Below, one piece after another: positions 22,946 through 31,678 of a stretch of 64,000 nucleotides of DNA. Position numbers and translations under genes: made by a program. Origin of the DNA: Bacteroidota bacterium (GTDB lineage Bacteria > Bacteroidota > Bacteroidia > Bacteroidales > CAIWKO01). Positions within the stretch are counted from its first letter, which is position 1. Each line of letters starts with the position of its first letter. The stretch lies in NCBI GenBank assembly GCA_037133915.1, contig JBAXND010000018.1, positions 1-64,000 on the forward strand, in the 5' to 3' direction. The notes under the pieces are model-generated. The model was not told where the DNA came from. It ran no database searches and was given only the letters and a program-made list of their open reading frames with translations.

Positions 22946-25393
22946 TTAGTAAATCAAGGTTACAAAACCTTTAATTTTATGCATATTATACTTCACATCC
23001 ATATAATAAATTACCCACGTATAAACACCTTCCATCGCTTTTTCACCATCTACAAAACCATCCCATGAGGCATGCAGGTTAGGAGTGAAAAACACCAGGC
23101 GGCCCAAGCGGTCAAATATGCGCAACTTAAAATCGGACTCCATGATACCATCGCCTAACACAAAGAATTTGTCGTTACGCCCGTCGTGATTCGGCGTAAA
23201 AGCATTGGGAACAAAAAGAGCGATATTGGGTTCCACAAGGATGTTTTTCATAGCAGTATCGGTACAGCCAAATTCAGAAGTAACAATCTGCGTAACCAGA
23301 AATGTTCCCGTGTCGGAATAAGTATGTATCGGGCTGGGAATATCGGATGCATTTCCATCCATATAATAGTCGCCAAAATCCCACTGCCATTTACTTGCGC
23401 CCACCGACTGATCGGAAAACCAAACCGTAGAGTCAAGGATAGAAATCACTGTTGGTACAGATGTAAACTCAGCCACAGGCGTTGGATAAACGGTAATGTA
23501 CTGAGGTAATGTCTGGCTGATATAACAGCCATCAACCGAAATAACTGACAGTGTAATGTCGTACTTGCCTGCGAATGGAAACGCATGAATAGGATTTTGC
23601 AGATGCGACGTGGTATTTGAACCCGGAGGCTGACCAAAATTCCAGTTCCAGCTCAGTACAGCGGGCGTTGTATTATCAGAAAAATGAACTATCAACGGCT
23701 CACAGCCTTCGGTTTTATCGGCATTAAAATCAATTGAGGGCAATGGATTCACTACAAGGTTAAAATCATCGGTACCCATGCAGCCGCCATTATCAACCGT
23801 AACGGTATAATGTACTGTGCTCAGCGGCGAAGCAACAACTGTACTTCCGGTAGTAGTTGAAAGTCCAGTTGGAGGAGTCCATACAATATTTCCATTGGCC
23901 CAGCAAGTCAACAACACGGTGTCGCCACGGCAAATTTCAGGTTTTGAAGCGTTGATAACCACATTCGGTAAAGGCGCCACATTCACTGTCACACTATTTG
24001 TGTTTGTACACTGGTTGCTGTCGGTTGCAGTAACGGTGTATGTAGTAGTGGTTGTTGGTCCGGCAGTAACTGTTGGACCAACAACGGCTGAAAGTCCTGC
24101 CGGAGGCGCCCATCCATAGGTGTCGGCACCCGAAGCCGTAACCTGTATCGACTGCCCGTAGCAAATCCCGGGGTTGGCAGGATTAAAGCTGATAATGGGC
24201 AATGGATTCACATTTACGGTGGCTGTTTGAGAAGCCGTACAATTATTAACCGGATCAATGGCAGTAACGGTATACACAGTTGTTGTGGCAGGCGTTGCAA
24301 CCGTTGTTTGTCCTGTTGTTGTTGAAAGCCCTGTTGAAGGTGCCCATGAATAGTTCCATGCGGGATTGCCGGTACCGTTCAGCGTAACACTTTCTCCGAT
24401 ACAAATCGCAGTGTCGGCAGGGTTGGCCGTCATTGAAAAACCGCCGGCAACATTAATCGTTACCTGATCGGTAACCGTAATTACATTTCCATTGCAATTA
24501 GTATAAGTTGCAACGGCGGTGTATGTTGTGTTGGCGGTAGGGCAAACAGTGAGTGTATCGGTAGTGCCGATAGATGAAAGATTTTGGTCAAGCCATTCGA
24601 TGGTAACATTTGGTGTTCCGGTAGGAGTAAAGCGCCAGGCTTCATTGGTTGCCGACCATTGCGATGTATTTCTTCCCGGGGCGACACAGCCAACGGTCCC
24701 TGTTGCGTTCTGAATACCCACCAGTGCATTGCCGCTGTTCCAGGTAGAACAGAGAGGCTTATTTTGCATATAGACTTCAATCACGTTAGTGCTTTCGTAA
24801 AGAACAATCTGATTGGTATTGATAAGTGTGGTACATGAAAATTCCGGAATCTGATAATAATTCACAACAAAAGTGCGGCATGGCCATGTTCCAAGAATGG
24901 CATAATACATACTTCCGCCAAGGGCAGGATTGATATCCTGATAGGGTCCAAAAATACAATTCAGGATAAGACTGGAAGAAGGACAAGTTGCCGTATAAGA
25001 CCAGGGACAATAGCCGCCGGCATTTGACATATCAAATGTTATGCAGCCGTTGGAGCCAACCACTATCTGATTATAATTTGTTCCATAATAGCAAAAATTA
25101 AAAGGAAGCGGAATGGCATTACTCCAAACATCATCAATATTTACAAGAATAGGTGTGCCCGTATTGTAGGGATACGGAGGTGTATAAGGAATAGAAGTAC
25201 ACGTATAGTTTGTAGTCGTTCCTGTTGCAATATAAGTGGCATCAAGATGTGCACACCCGGCATTGCAGCCCAAGTTCTGGTCAGGACCGGCATTTACGGC
25301 AGGACAACCGGGCTGGGCAACCACCGACTGTACCGTAAAAAAAATGAAAATAATTGTAGTGTAAAATAGACGAAGGAGTATTTTTTGTGTCAT
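22946..25393 (-). CDS. Secreted Ig-like/PKD protein with T9SS type B sorting domain
   Basis: 815 residues with a signal peptide (LLRLFYTTIIFIFFTVQSVV). The N-terminal domain (about 30-300) has many Cys and the nidogen-like GCITFDMSNAGGYCPW pattern. Four or five Ig-like repeats follow with NPLPxI(S/D)F spacers, then two PKD domains and a type B T9SS tail (ALFVPNAFTPNHDGRNDKF region). The last 270 residues are nearly identical to those of the gene at 20713, and the DNA of their 3' ends also matches closely, which indicates recent duplication or gene conversion. Only the N-terminal domains differ, so the two probably display different binding modules on the same scaffold. Confidence 0.88.
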   Translation of the reverse strand: MTQKILLRLFYTTIIFIFFTVQSVVAQPGCPAVNAGPDQNLGCNAGCAHLDATYIATGTTTNYTCTSIPYTPPYPYNTGTPILVNIDDVWSNAIPLPFNFCYYGTNYNQIVVGSNGCITFDMSNAGGYCPWSYTATCPSSSLILNCIFGPYQDINPALGGSMYYAILGTWPCRTFVVNYYQIPEFSCTTLINTNQIVLYESTNVIEVYMQNKPLCSTWNSGNALVGIQNATGTVGCVAPGRNTSQWSATNEAWRFTPTGTPNVTIEWLDQNLSSIGTTDTLTVCPTANTTYTAVATYTNCNGNVITVTDQVTINVAGGFSMTANPADTAICIGESVTLNGTGNPAWNYSWAPSTGLSTTTGQTTVATPATTTVYTVTAIDPVNNCTASQTATVNVNPLPIISFNPANPGICYGQSIQVTASGADTYGWAPPAGLSAVVGPTVTAGPTTTTTYTVTATDSNQCTNTNSVTVNVAPLPNVVINASKPEICRGDTVLLTCWANGNIVWTPPTGLSTTTGSTVVASPLSTVHYTVTVDNGGCMGTDDFNLVVNPLPSIDFNADKTEGCEPLIVHFSDNTTPAVLSWNWNFGQPPGSNTTSHLQNPIHAFPFAGKYDITLSVISVDGCYISQTLPQYITVYPTPVAEFTSVPTVISILDSTVWFSDQSVGASKWQWDFGDYYMDGNASDIPSPIHTYSDTGTFLVTQIVTSEFGCTDTAMKNILVEPNIALFVPNAFTPNHDGRNDKFFVLGDGIMESDFKLRIFDRLGRLVFFTPNLHASWDGFVDGEKAMEGVYTWVIYYMDVKYNMHKIKGFVTLIY

Positions 25394-25646
25394 TGATGCA
25401 TTTTTTGGTTAAAACTTTCCCCCCGGAATGAACGAACAAATTTAATGCTTAATATCAGAAAATCAAAAAATTCAGATTGATAGGCATTATTTAATAATAA
25501 TTAAATGTTTGATAGTGTATATAAGACGAAATTTCCCTGAAAAGGTTGCCTTTTTGAATATATAAATAAATGAGAATATGTGCTTTTGGTCAAACGAAGT
25601 GAAGCATGTAAGGAGCTGGCGGCGTCCGGAAAAGGAAATTAATTAA

Positions 25647-26912
25647 CTATTTTTCTTCGATTTCGATCAGTTTTGCTTTAGCATGAGAGCTGAAAGTTCC
25701 ATTCGCGGCAACAATATCATTCAACAGATTTCGGGCGTGTTTAAGTTCGCCCTGCGCGATAAGAATTAGGGCCTTTTGCCATTGAGCGAGCTCAAAAAAT
25801 GAGGACGTTTTTTCCTTGCAAAGTTTATCCAGATATGAAAGTGCTTTTGCGCCGTTTCCGCTGTTATAGTATGAAAGTGCACAATAATAACGAGCTGCGT
25901 CGTAGTTTTTATTTTGTTGCAGCAATGCTTCATATTTGATAATGGCGCCGCTAAAATCGCCTGTATTGTAAAGTGCCATTGCTTCAGCAAAAAGCTGATC
26001 GCCGCCGGTGCCTGAACCGCCAGTCGCTTCTGTGCCATCTATAGGTTCATTTCCATTGATGCTTCGCTCAGGCAACACGTCCCTCTGTTTCTTTTTTCCT
26101 GAGGCTATTCCATAATCAAATTTGTAGTTCTGCTCCAATTCTTCATCTGTAGTGGTGGTTGCCGTAGTCCCTCCCGGTTCAACATTTTTGGTTTCAGTTT
26201 TCTTCTCTTCTTCCTTTGCTATGCCGCCCTGAACGATGATATTTTGCTGATCTTCTCCGGACACCACCAATTTGTCTTTCAACTTGTCACCGTCTTTGTC
26301 ATCTTCGCGCAGATTTTCTGAAATCGCCAGTGAATCGTCCGCCCATCCATAATTTCGGTAATCAGGAGCAACATACCCACCTTTGCCACTTTTAGAAATG
26401 TCTTCCTGCTGTCTGATGTCGGTGATTGTACTTTTATCCGGAGCGGATTTTTCAAAAGCCGTCACTATCGAATCTGCTGCGGCAGGACCGCTCTGGGGGA
26501 TTTCAGAATCACGGCTTTTCTTCAGGTTCTCTGATATTGCCGTGTCTTCTTTGGATTCTTTGATTCGCGTAAGCGAGAACCAGGAAATGAATATCGCAGC
26601 AGCAATTGCAGCGGCAGCACTCCATGTAATAAATGAACGTCGCCTATAATTACCACCGATTTTTATGTTTTTTTTTGATACGGAAGACAACACATCGGAA
26701 CGCAGGTTGTTAATCATCAATTCGGCGGCATCCGGATTCTTCATTTCAGCAAAACCTTCTATTGCGTCGGAACAGAGCAAGCAATGTGTAATGTGCTCTT
26801 CCACGGCGAGTTTTTCGGTATCCGGCAACCGTCCATTAACATAGAGCAGCAGGGCTTCCTGTGAAAGGCAGCCATTAACAGAAAAAAGCCGGTTATTTGT
26901 CTGTTTATTCAT
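25647..26912 (-). CDS. Membrane anti-sigma factor with periplasmic TPR region
   Basis: 421 residues. The cytoplasmic N-terminus has a zinc-type anti-sigma motif: LSQEALLLYVNGRL, then EEHITHCLLC, where H-x3-C-x2-C is the ZAS metal site. One membrane helix follows (about residues 90-112, SFITWSAAAAIAAAIFISWF), then a long low-complexity Lys/Glu/Asp/Thr linker. A TPR array closes the protein (about 300-421: FAEAMALYNTGDFSGAIIKYEALLQQNKNYDAARYYCAL-type helices). It should hold the sigma factor encoded directly upstream until a periplasmic signal acts through the TPR part. Its start overlaps the sigma gene by 8 bp, so production is coupled. Confidence 0.8.
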   Translation of the reverse strand: MNKQTNNRLFSVNGCLSQEALLLYVNGRLPDTEKLAVEEHITHCLLCSDAIEGFAEMKNPDAAELMINNLRSDVLSSVSKKNIKIGGNYRRRSFITWSAAAAIAAAIFISWFSLTRIKESKEDTAISENLKKSRDSEIPQSGPAAADSIVTAFEKSAPDKSTITDIRQQEDISKSGKGGYVAPDYRNYGWADDSLAISENLREDDKDGDKLKDKLVVSGEDQQNIIVQGGIAKEEEKKTETKNVEPGGTTATTTTDEELEQNYKFDYGIASGKKKQRDVLPERSINGNEPIDGTEATGGSGTGGDQLFAEAMALYNTGDFSGAIIKYEALLQQNKNYDAARYYCALSYYNSGNGAKALSYLDKLCKEKTSSFFELAQWQKALILIAQGELKHARNLLNDIVAANGTFSSHAKAKLIEIEEK

Positions 26913-27513
26913 GGTTATTGCTCATGATTATTTTCAGATTGCGTTTGCCGTTCTGAATAAAACTTTTTACCTGAAGCATGCTATAACTGGTCATTTCAAC
27001 AACATCTTTGTATGATTTATCCTGAAGGTAAAATAATTCAATACAAGTGCGCTGGTCGTGGTTCAGTTTATTCATTGCCTCCATAAGTCGTTCGCTGGTA
27101 TCCGGATTTTTAAATGCGCTATTCAGAGTCACCTCATCTGCAAATTCCACAAATTCGCCTATAAATTTTTCGGCAGTATCGGTATCAAGCATGTAAATTC
27201 CCTGTTTCTTGCGCAATACCGCCAGGCAGTAATTTTTTGAAACGCTGTATATCCAACTTTTAAAATTTGCCACTTCGTGCTGTTTGAGCGATGTAAACAA
27301 TCCTTCGAAAACCTGCATCACGGCGTCGCGGCAATCTTCTTCATTCTTAAGATATTTATAGCAAAGACCGGTTACCAAATGTATATACCTGTTGTATAAT
27401 TCACCTACCAGTTCATTATTTTCTTCTGTTTTATATCGGGCAATAAGTTCCTCGTCCGGAAGATTCCGAAAATTATCAGCAGGTTTTTTATGTATGAATT
27501 TTAGGAATGCCAT
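26905..27513 (-). CDS. ECF-type RNA polymerase sigma factor
   Basis: 202 residues. Region 2 is seen in LYNRYIHLVTGLCYKYLKNEEDCRDAVMQVF and FKSWIYSVSKNYCLAVLRKK, region 4 in LNHDQRTCIELFYLQDKSYKDVVEMTSYSMLQVKSFIQNGKRNLK. It matches group IV sigma factors of Bacteroidota, with an N-terminal extension (PDEELIARYKTEENNEL) typical of them. It recruits RNA polymerase to a small regulon, controlled by the anti-sigma factor encoded next. The closest downstream genes are the two T9SS surface proteins, which are plausible targets, but no target promoter motif can be fixed here. A TATATTTG -7 element lies at 27545-27552. Confidence 0.9.
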   Translation of the reverse strand: MAFLKFIHKKPADNFRNLPDEELIARYKTEENNELVGELYNRYIHLVTGLCYKYLKNEEDCRDAVMQVFEGLFTSLKQHEVANFKSWIYSVSKNYCLAVLRKKQGIYMLDTDTAEKFIGEFVEFADEVTLNSAFKNPDTSERLMEAMNKLNHDQRTCIELFYLQDKSYKDVVEMTSYSMLQVKSFIQNGKRNLKIIMSNNHE

Positions 27514-27544
27514 TGTGCCCGGCGGCTATATCTGCATTAGTTTA

Positions 27545-27552
27545 CAAATATA
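27545..27552 (-). promoter_or_regulatory. Putative -7 promoter element of the sigma/anti-sigma operon (TATATTTG)
   Basis: On the minus strand TATATTTG matches the consensus fully and lies 31 bp before the sigma factor start. This would make the operon at least partly dependent on the housekeeping sigma factor. Confidence 0.45.
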
Positions 27553-27607
27553 AACAAACGTGAAGAATAATACTTATTGCGGGCTGCTATGAATAATAAA
27601 AGCGTAA

Positions 27608-28075
27608 TTACGGTATAACATTGAATTCGACCACCGAAATAAACGAAGTAGTTCCAAGCGACTTGAGTGTAGTGCCTGCAGGCAGCCACATCGGGAGTAT
27701 GTTTGGGTCGGGCGCTTTATTGGCACAGGTTAAATCATAACCGCCACCGGCAGAGCTGGTGCAAATATTGTCGGTATAAAGAGTGTGTGATGACTTATAT
27801 CCGCGGATGCTCGAAGGGATGAGCATACCGTTGACATACATTCCGGTGGCGATACCCTTGGCATAATACGAGCTGGCGAAGCAATCGACCGGCATGCAGG
27901 CATTGATCTGTTCGCCGAAAATAGCCTCAGCTTTCCATACCTTGCCCGATGGAACTGTTTGCAGGGTAGAACCGACAATGATTACCTGGCTGAACTGCAA
28001 AGTGCCTTGTGCATCAGCTTTTATGCAAACAGCCAATAGTATAATCAGGGAAAATAATGCGGGGATTTTTTTCAT
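27608..28075 (-). CDS. Hypothetical secreted protein, 155 aa
   Basis: A signal peptide (KKIPALFSLIILLAVCIKAD, cleavage after AQ) leads a beta-rich mature protein with four cysteines in two close groups (CMPVDC and a later C...C pair), likely disulfides. VVGSTLQTVPSGKVWKAEAIF and the LPMWLPAGTTLKSL strand resemble short beta-sandwich modules, but I recognise no family. It follows the DUF4468 gene on the same strand by 13 bp and is probably in the same transcript. Confidence 0.6.
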   Translation of the reverse strand: MKKIPALFSLIILLAVCIKADAQGTLQFSQVIIVGSTLQTVPSGKVWKAEAIFGEQINACMPVDCFASSYYAKGIATGMYVNGMLIPSSIRGYKSSHTLYTDNICTSSAGGGYDLTCANKAPDPNILPMWLPAGTTLKSLGTTSFISVVEFNVIP

Positions 28076-28088
28076 TTTCTATAAAATT

Positions 28089-28625
28089 CTACCAGTTATC
28101 TTCTTTAACAACTTTGGGTTTAAGACCTTCTTTCAAACTCTTGATAATTCCGTTGATGGTTTCATCAACCTGTTTCAGATAATCATCGCATACCGGTGTG
28201 TATTGAGGGTCGGTTTTATTCATCCAGCGCTCAAGCGGGAATTTTGAAACCCGCAATACATTGAAGTTGGAAATGGAGTATCGGTATCTGTTTTCTTTGA
28301 ATTCCAGAAACATTACATAATCAATTACGGCCGCATCGGTTTTTACGCCTTTATTATCCTTGTTATACACCTTGAAACGGTGGTGGATTTCAATTTTATT
28401 ATTAACCTGATCTCTTAAGCGGGTAGCTTCCGATGGATTATCATAGAAAGAGTTTATCCAGGAAATAGCAAGATTATACGTTTTTCCCGGCTCTCCATCC
28501 TGTTTCACGACTTCTTTATAGGTGATCAGTTTGGTAGAAGAATCAATCGGAAGGTTTTGCGAAACAGCACATTTAGCGGTAAATAACATTACTGCTGCTG
28601 CCGGTATTGCGATCCATTTTTTCAT
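28089..28625 (-). CDS. DUF4468-like secreted protein
   Basis: 178 residues from the ATG at 28625 (MKKWIAIPAAAVMLFTAKCA). The frame continues to 28664, but the promoter at 28651-28658 puts that ATG upstream of the mRNA. The mature protein opens LPIDSSTKLITYKEVVKQDG, followed by YNLAISWI, the pattern of DUF4468 (a TBP-like domain in Bacteroidota envelope proteins). A C-terminal helical segment ends in basic residues. The function is unknown. It is probably the first gene of a two-gene unit with the secreted protein at 27608. Confidence 0.65.
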   Translation of the reverse strand: MKKWIAIPAAAVMLFTAKCAVSQNLPIDSSTKLITYKEVVKQDGEPGKTYNLAISWINSFYDNPSEATRLRDQVNNKIEIHHRFKVYNKDNKGVKTDAAVIDYVMFLEFKENRYRYSISNFNVLRVSKFPLERWMNKTDPQYTPVCDDYLKQVDETINGIIKSLKEGLKPKVVKEDNW

Positions 28626-28650
28626 ATTCATCAGATTTATCATAGGTTGG

Positions 28651-28658
28651 CAAAGGTA
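28651..28658 (-). promoter_or_regulatory. Putative -7 promoter element (TACCTTTG)
   Basis: TACCTTTG on the minus strand matches TAnnTTTG, 25 bp before ATG 28625. A TTG about 22 bp further up may be the -33 element. It decides the start of the DUF4468-like gene. Confidence 0.5.
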
Positions 28659-28706
28659 CCTCAATAATCAAAATTTCTGCCAATCGTTATTCAAAAATAC
28701 AAAATT

Positions 28707-30464
28707 CTAAAACCGAAGCCCTATCTTCAGCGTGGATTTATTGCCACAGACATCCGTAACATCAAGTAAAAATTCATTTTTCCCTGTCGTTGCCTTTTCA
28801 TCAATTTTATACGTAAGCAAATCGTTTTTGGCATCGTATTCCATTAATATCCATTGCCCGTTAAGGTAGGCGTTGTAGCTCGATATTCCTGAAAGTTCAT
28901 CTGAAATTTTTACTTTCAAATCCGTTTGCCCTGAAACATTTTTATTCTCGGTAAAATTGAGTGCTTTCAGTTTGGGAGGTATAGTATCAGCAAGCAGGGA
29001 GTAATCGCCAAAACGGCGCACGCGTGCCGTATAAAATCCGTTCTCCCACAATCCTTTTACGGCTAACCTTGCAGGACCGTCGCTATATACCATGACGAGC
29101 TTATCGCGATATTGTGGAGCCACCTCTTTGTCGGGCTTTATGCTTATGTTGATGTATGAATGAACCGGTGTAAATTTATCAAGTACGGCGTATGTTTTTG
29201 AGAATGCTCCCGGAAGCGCTTTCTTCTGATCACAATTAAACAATACGGAATCATAAAGGGCGTTAGGCGGAATCTCAACAATGATATCAACGCCTTCGTA
29301 CTTATTGCTCATCCCGTAATAATAGACTTTTTTGTTGGTGCTTTCAGCAATCTTTTCTTCAGCTTTAGAAGCATTCGAACTTTTAATATAAAACCGAAGT
29401 GCAGATTTGTTTCCGGCAAAATCAGCCGCAACAACGGTGATGGCATGAATAAGAGTATCGCCAAAAGATAAAATGCCGTCTGACTTATTGGTTGAATAAA
29501 TCGGCAGCCTGTTTCCCGGCTGAATCAGGGTTGTAATAAATCGGTTTCCCGTTTTTTTATATTCCGCGTAATCAATAAATGTGTTGACAAAACGCCCCTG
29601 AGCAAAGTCGAGTGAATCCATGCTCCATGCATAAAAACAACCTCCGTCAGCAAAAATGCGCACACTGTAAAGCCCTGTTTCGGCCGATCCGTTTTGCGGA
29701 TCTTCGGCAAGCAGACCAAGATAAAAACTTCCGGAAACAACAAGAGTATCTTTCTCTTTAGGGATAAAAAGCGAGTCCTTTTTAATTATTTCAACATCCA
29801 TAATGGCGGCCTTGCCTTCCACCCGACTATTATTCCGCAAGGGATATAATCTTATCTTTTCAATTTGCGGACCGATGTTGTCGGCAGCGCCAATACCAAA
29901 TAACATAGGATTTTCAGGATGCTCGGTACGACTGTTTCGAATTTCAAAATGCAGGTGAGGCCCTTCTGACGCGCCTGAATTTCCTGAATATCCGATGATA
30001 TCTCCTTTGTGCACCGGAAATAGAGCCTCGTCGGGCGAAAAATCAATTTCAAACGATTTTTTCTCATACTGCTTCCTGCGGATATAATCATCTACCAGCA
30101 CATTAAATGCCTCCAGATGCCCATAAACAGAAGTGAACCCTCCGGGATGATTGATATAAATAGCCCGTCCATAGCCTGTTGCAGAAATTTTAATTCGTGA
30201 AACATAGCCATCGGCAACGGCGTAAATATTTTTGCCCGATTCGCCTTTTGTAGTAAAATCAATACCTGTATGAAAATGGTCGGGACGCAATTCGCCAAAT
30301 GTACCTACAACGGACAGCGGAATATCGAGCGGAGAACGCAATGCAGGCGTTTGCCCCATTAGCCTTACGGCGAAAAAGAATAAAACGGAACTAAAAATTG
30401 TAACAACAAATAGGGTTCGCGGATTATTCACATCTGCAAGTCTAAGGGCTTTATGAGATAACAA
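28707..30464 (-). CDS. M23 family metallopeptidase (LytM-type)
   Basis: 585 residues with an N-terminal membrane or signal segment (TLFVVTIFSSVLFFFAVRLM). The LytM domain comes first: FHTGIDF gives zinc ligands His65 and Asp69, YGHL gives His116, and GPHLHFEIR gives His170 and His172, so the active site looks complete. An insert of about 25 residues lies before the last motif. The remaining 400 residues are beta-rich, with several fibronectin-like segments (ITVVAADFAGNKS and LLDVTDVCGNKS). It cuts peptidoglycan cross-links in the periplasm or outside the cell. It follows the protease-like TPR gene by 16 bp. Confidence 0.9.
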   Translation of the reverse strand: MLSHKALRLADVNNPRTLFVVTIFSSVLFFFAVRLMGQTPALRSPLDIPLSVVGTFGELRPDHFHTGIDFTTKGESGKNIYAVADGYVSRIKISATGYGRAIYINHPGGFTSVYGHLEAFNVLVDDYIRRKQYEKKSFEIDFSPDEALFPVHKGDIIGYSGNSGASEGPHLHFEIRNSRTEHPENPMLFGIGAADNIGPQIEKIRLYPLRNNSRVEGKAAIMDVEIIKKDSLFIPKEKDTLVVSGSFYLGLLAEDPQNGSAETGLYSVRIFADGGCFYAWSMDSLDFAQGRFVNTFIDYAEYKKTGNRFITTLIQPGNRLPIYSTNKSDGILSFGDTLIHAITVVAADFAGNKSALRFYIKSSNASKAEEKIAESTNKKVYYYGMSNKYEGVDIIVEIPPNALYDSVLFNCDQKKALPGAFSKTYAVLDKFTPVHSYINISIKPDKEVAPQYRDKLVMVYSDGPARLAVKGLWENGFYTARVRRFGDYSLLADTIPPKLKALNFTENKNVSGQTDLKVKISDELSGISSYNAYLNGQWILMEYDAKNDLLTYKIDEKATTGKNEFLLDVTDVCGNKSTLKIGLRF

Positions 30465-30480
30465 CGGAGGTGCTGAAAAT

Positions 30481-31521
30481 TTATTTCATTTTTTCAACAT
30501 CGCAAAACTCTTTCAGTAGTTTGAACGCCGGATTAAATCCCAGTTCAAATGATTTCTGCCAGTCTTCGCAGGCGCCGGCTTTATCGCCGAGTTCGGCTTT
30601 TGCAATACCTCGTAAATCAAATGCTTCAGCATAATCAGGCTGTATATCAATGGCCTTGTTGAAATCCGCGATTGCATCTTTGTACTCCATTTGCAGGTAT
30701 TTTGCCTGTCCCCTGAAAACGTAAGCATCGGCATCATTAGGACTGATGCGCAGTGCTTGTGAAAATTTATCAACGGCGGCTTTATAATCTTTTTGCCCTA
30801 ACCGTGCATTTCCCTGATCCAGAAGTTCAACAACCTCCTGATTCTTCTCAGTACCTGCAGCTTGATTCTGATTACCAATATGATCGAATGTGGGCTTCAG
30901 CATTTCCAGTTTTTTCAGTGTGCTTTTCTGCAATATCAGCTTGCGGATAGCGGCCTCCGGTGCTGCATAATTGATATCCATTTCATTCATGGGCGATTTA
31001 ATTGACATGCCCAGAACTTCGCCCCGCTGATTGAGTGCCGGCATCCCTGCATTCTGCAGCAAAACGCCGCCCTTGGCCTTGATAACTTTTTTAAGCCCGT
31101 AATCCTTAACGGCTTCAACGGTACTTTCCATGATTTTGCTGATGGCGCTCGGTTCGGGATCTACAAAAAGTATTTTCATTCCGGCAAGGGCGGTGTCGGC
31201 CGAAAACTTAAGCGCAGCCCCGCTGTCGCAAACCACCTCAAGAAGAACAAGGTCATTTTCAGGATCGGCTGCAACATAGCCATTTACTGTGTAGGTTTTT
31301 TCGTGCTGTAAAAATGAAATAGTAGCATACGTATAAGCCGAAACCTCGGTGTAACTTGCCACAACAAGATTTTTCTCAACGAAAAAGCCATAACCTATCA
31401 CCTGACTTCCGTTTATCGAAACAAGCGATTTCTGCATGTCTTTATACATGGCATCATATCCCTGTGCCTTTGATGAACTCAATGCCACCGCTAAAATCAA
31501 AAAGAAAACTAATCTTCTCAT
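30481..31521 (-). CDS. Trypsin-like pseudoprotease fused to TPR repeats
   Basis: 346 residues from ATG 31521, which begins a signal peptide (MRRLVFFLILAVALSSSKAQ); the frame opens 13 codons further up. Residues 30-200 follow the HtrA/trypsin fold (SLVSINGSQVIGYGFFVEKN, AADPENDLVLLEV, LNQRGEVLGM). The catalytic His is replaced by Thr58 (VVASYTEV) and the Ser by Ala158 (NAGMPAL against the usual NSGGP), while Asp90 remains, so it should not be proteolytic. Residues about 235-345 hold three TPR units (NARLGQKDYKAAVDKFSQAL and two more). It is likely a periplasmic binding or scaffold protein, next to the M23 peptidase. Confidence 0.8.
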   Translation of the reverse strand: MRRLVFFLILAVALSSSKAQGYDAMYKDMQKSLVSINGSQVIGYGFFVEKNLVVASYTEVSAYTYATISFLQHEKTYTVNGYVAADPENDLVLLEVVCDSGAALKFSADTALAGMKILFVDPEPSAISKIMESTVEAVKDYGLKKVIKAKGGVLLQNAGMPALNQRGEVLGMSIKSPMNEMDINYAAPEAAIRKLILQKSTLKKLEMLKPTFDHIGNQNQAAGTEKNQEVVELLDQGNARLGQKDYKAAVDKFSQALRISPNDADAYVFRGQAKYLQMEYKDAIADFNKAIDIQPDYAEAFDLRGIAKAELGDKAGACEDWQKSFELGFNPAFKLLKEFCDVEKMK

Positions 31522-31649
31522 CCGTTCTGTAATTTTATCCAAAATTATTCTTAATCGCAAGGCGTGCCGCAGCCCGAATCATGAAATTATCAACAGGTTT
31601 ATGAGGCATTTCAAAGTGAACTGAAAAACCATATTATCGCAAAATGCCG

Positions 31650-31657
31650 TACATTTG
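31650..31657 (+). promoter_or_regulatory. Putative -7 promoter element of rnr (TACATTTG)
   Basis: TACATTTG matches TAnnTTTG and lies 21 bp before ATG 31679. A TTG start at 31655 would fall inside this element, so 31679 is preferred. Confidence 0.45.
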
Positions 31658-31678
31658 GAACTGACAAAAACAACGTTC

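Noticed and set aside
20713..25393. Regularly spaced repeats on the minus strand considered as a CRISPR-like or satellite array
   Set aside because: The repeats are protein-level Ig-like domains with spacing of about 80 codons and diverged DNA, not short identical repeats.
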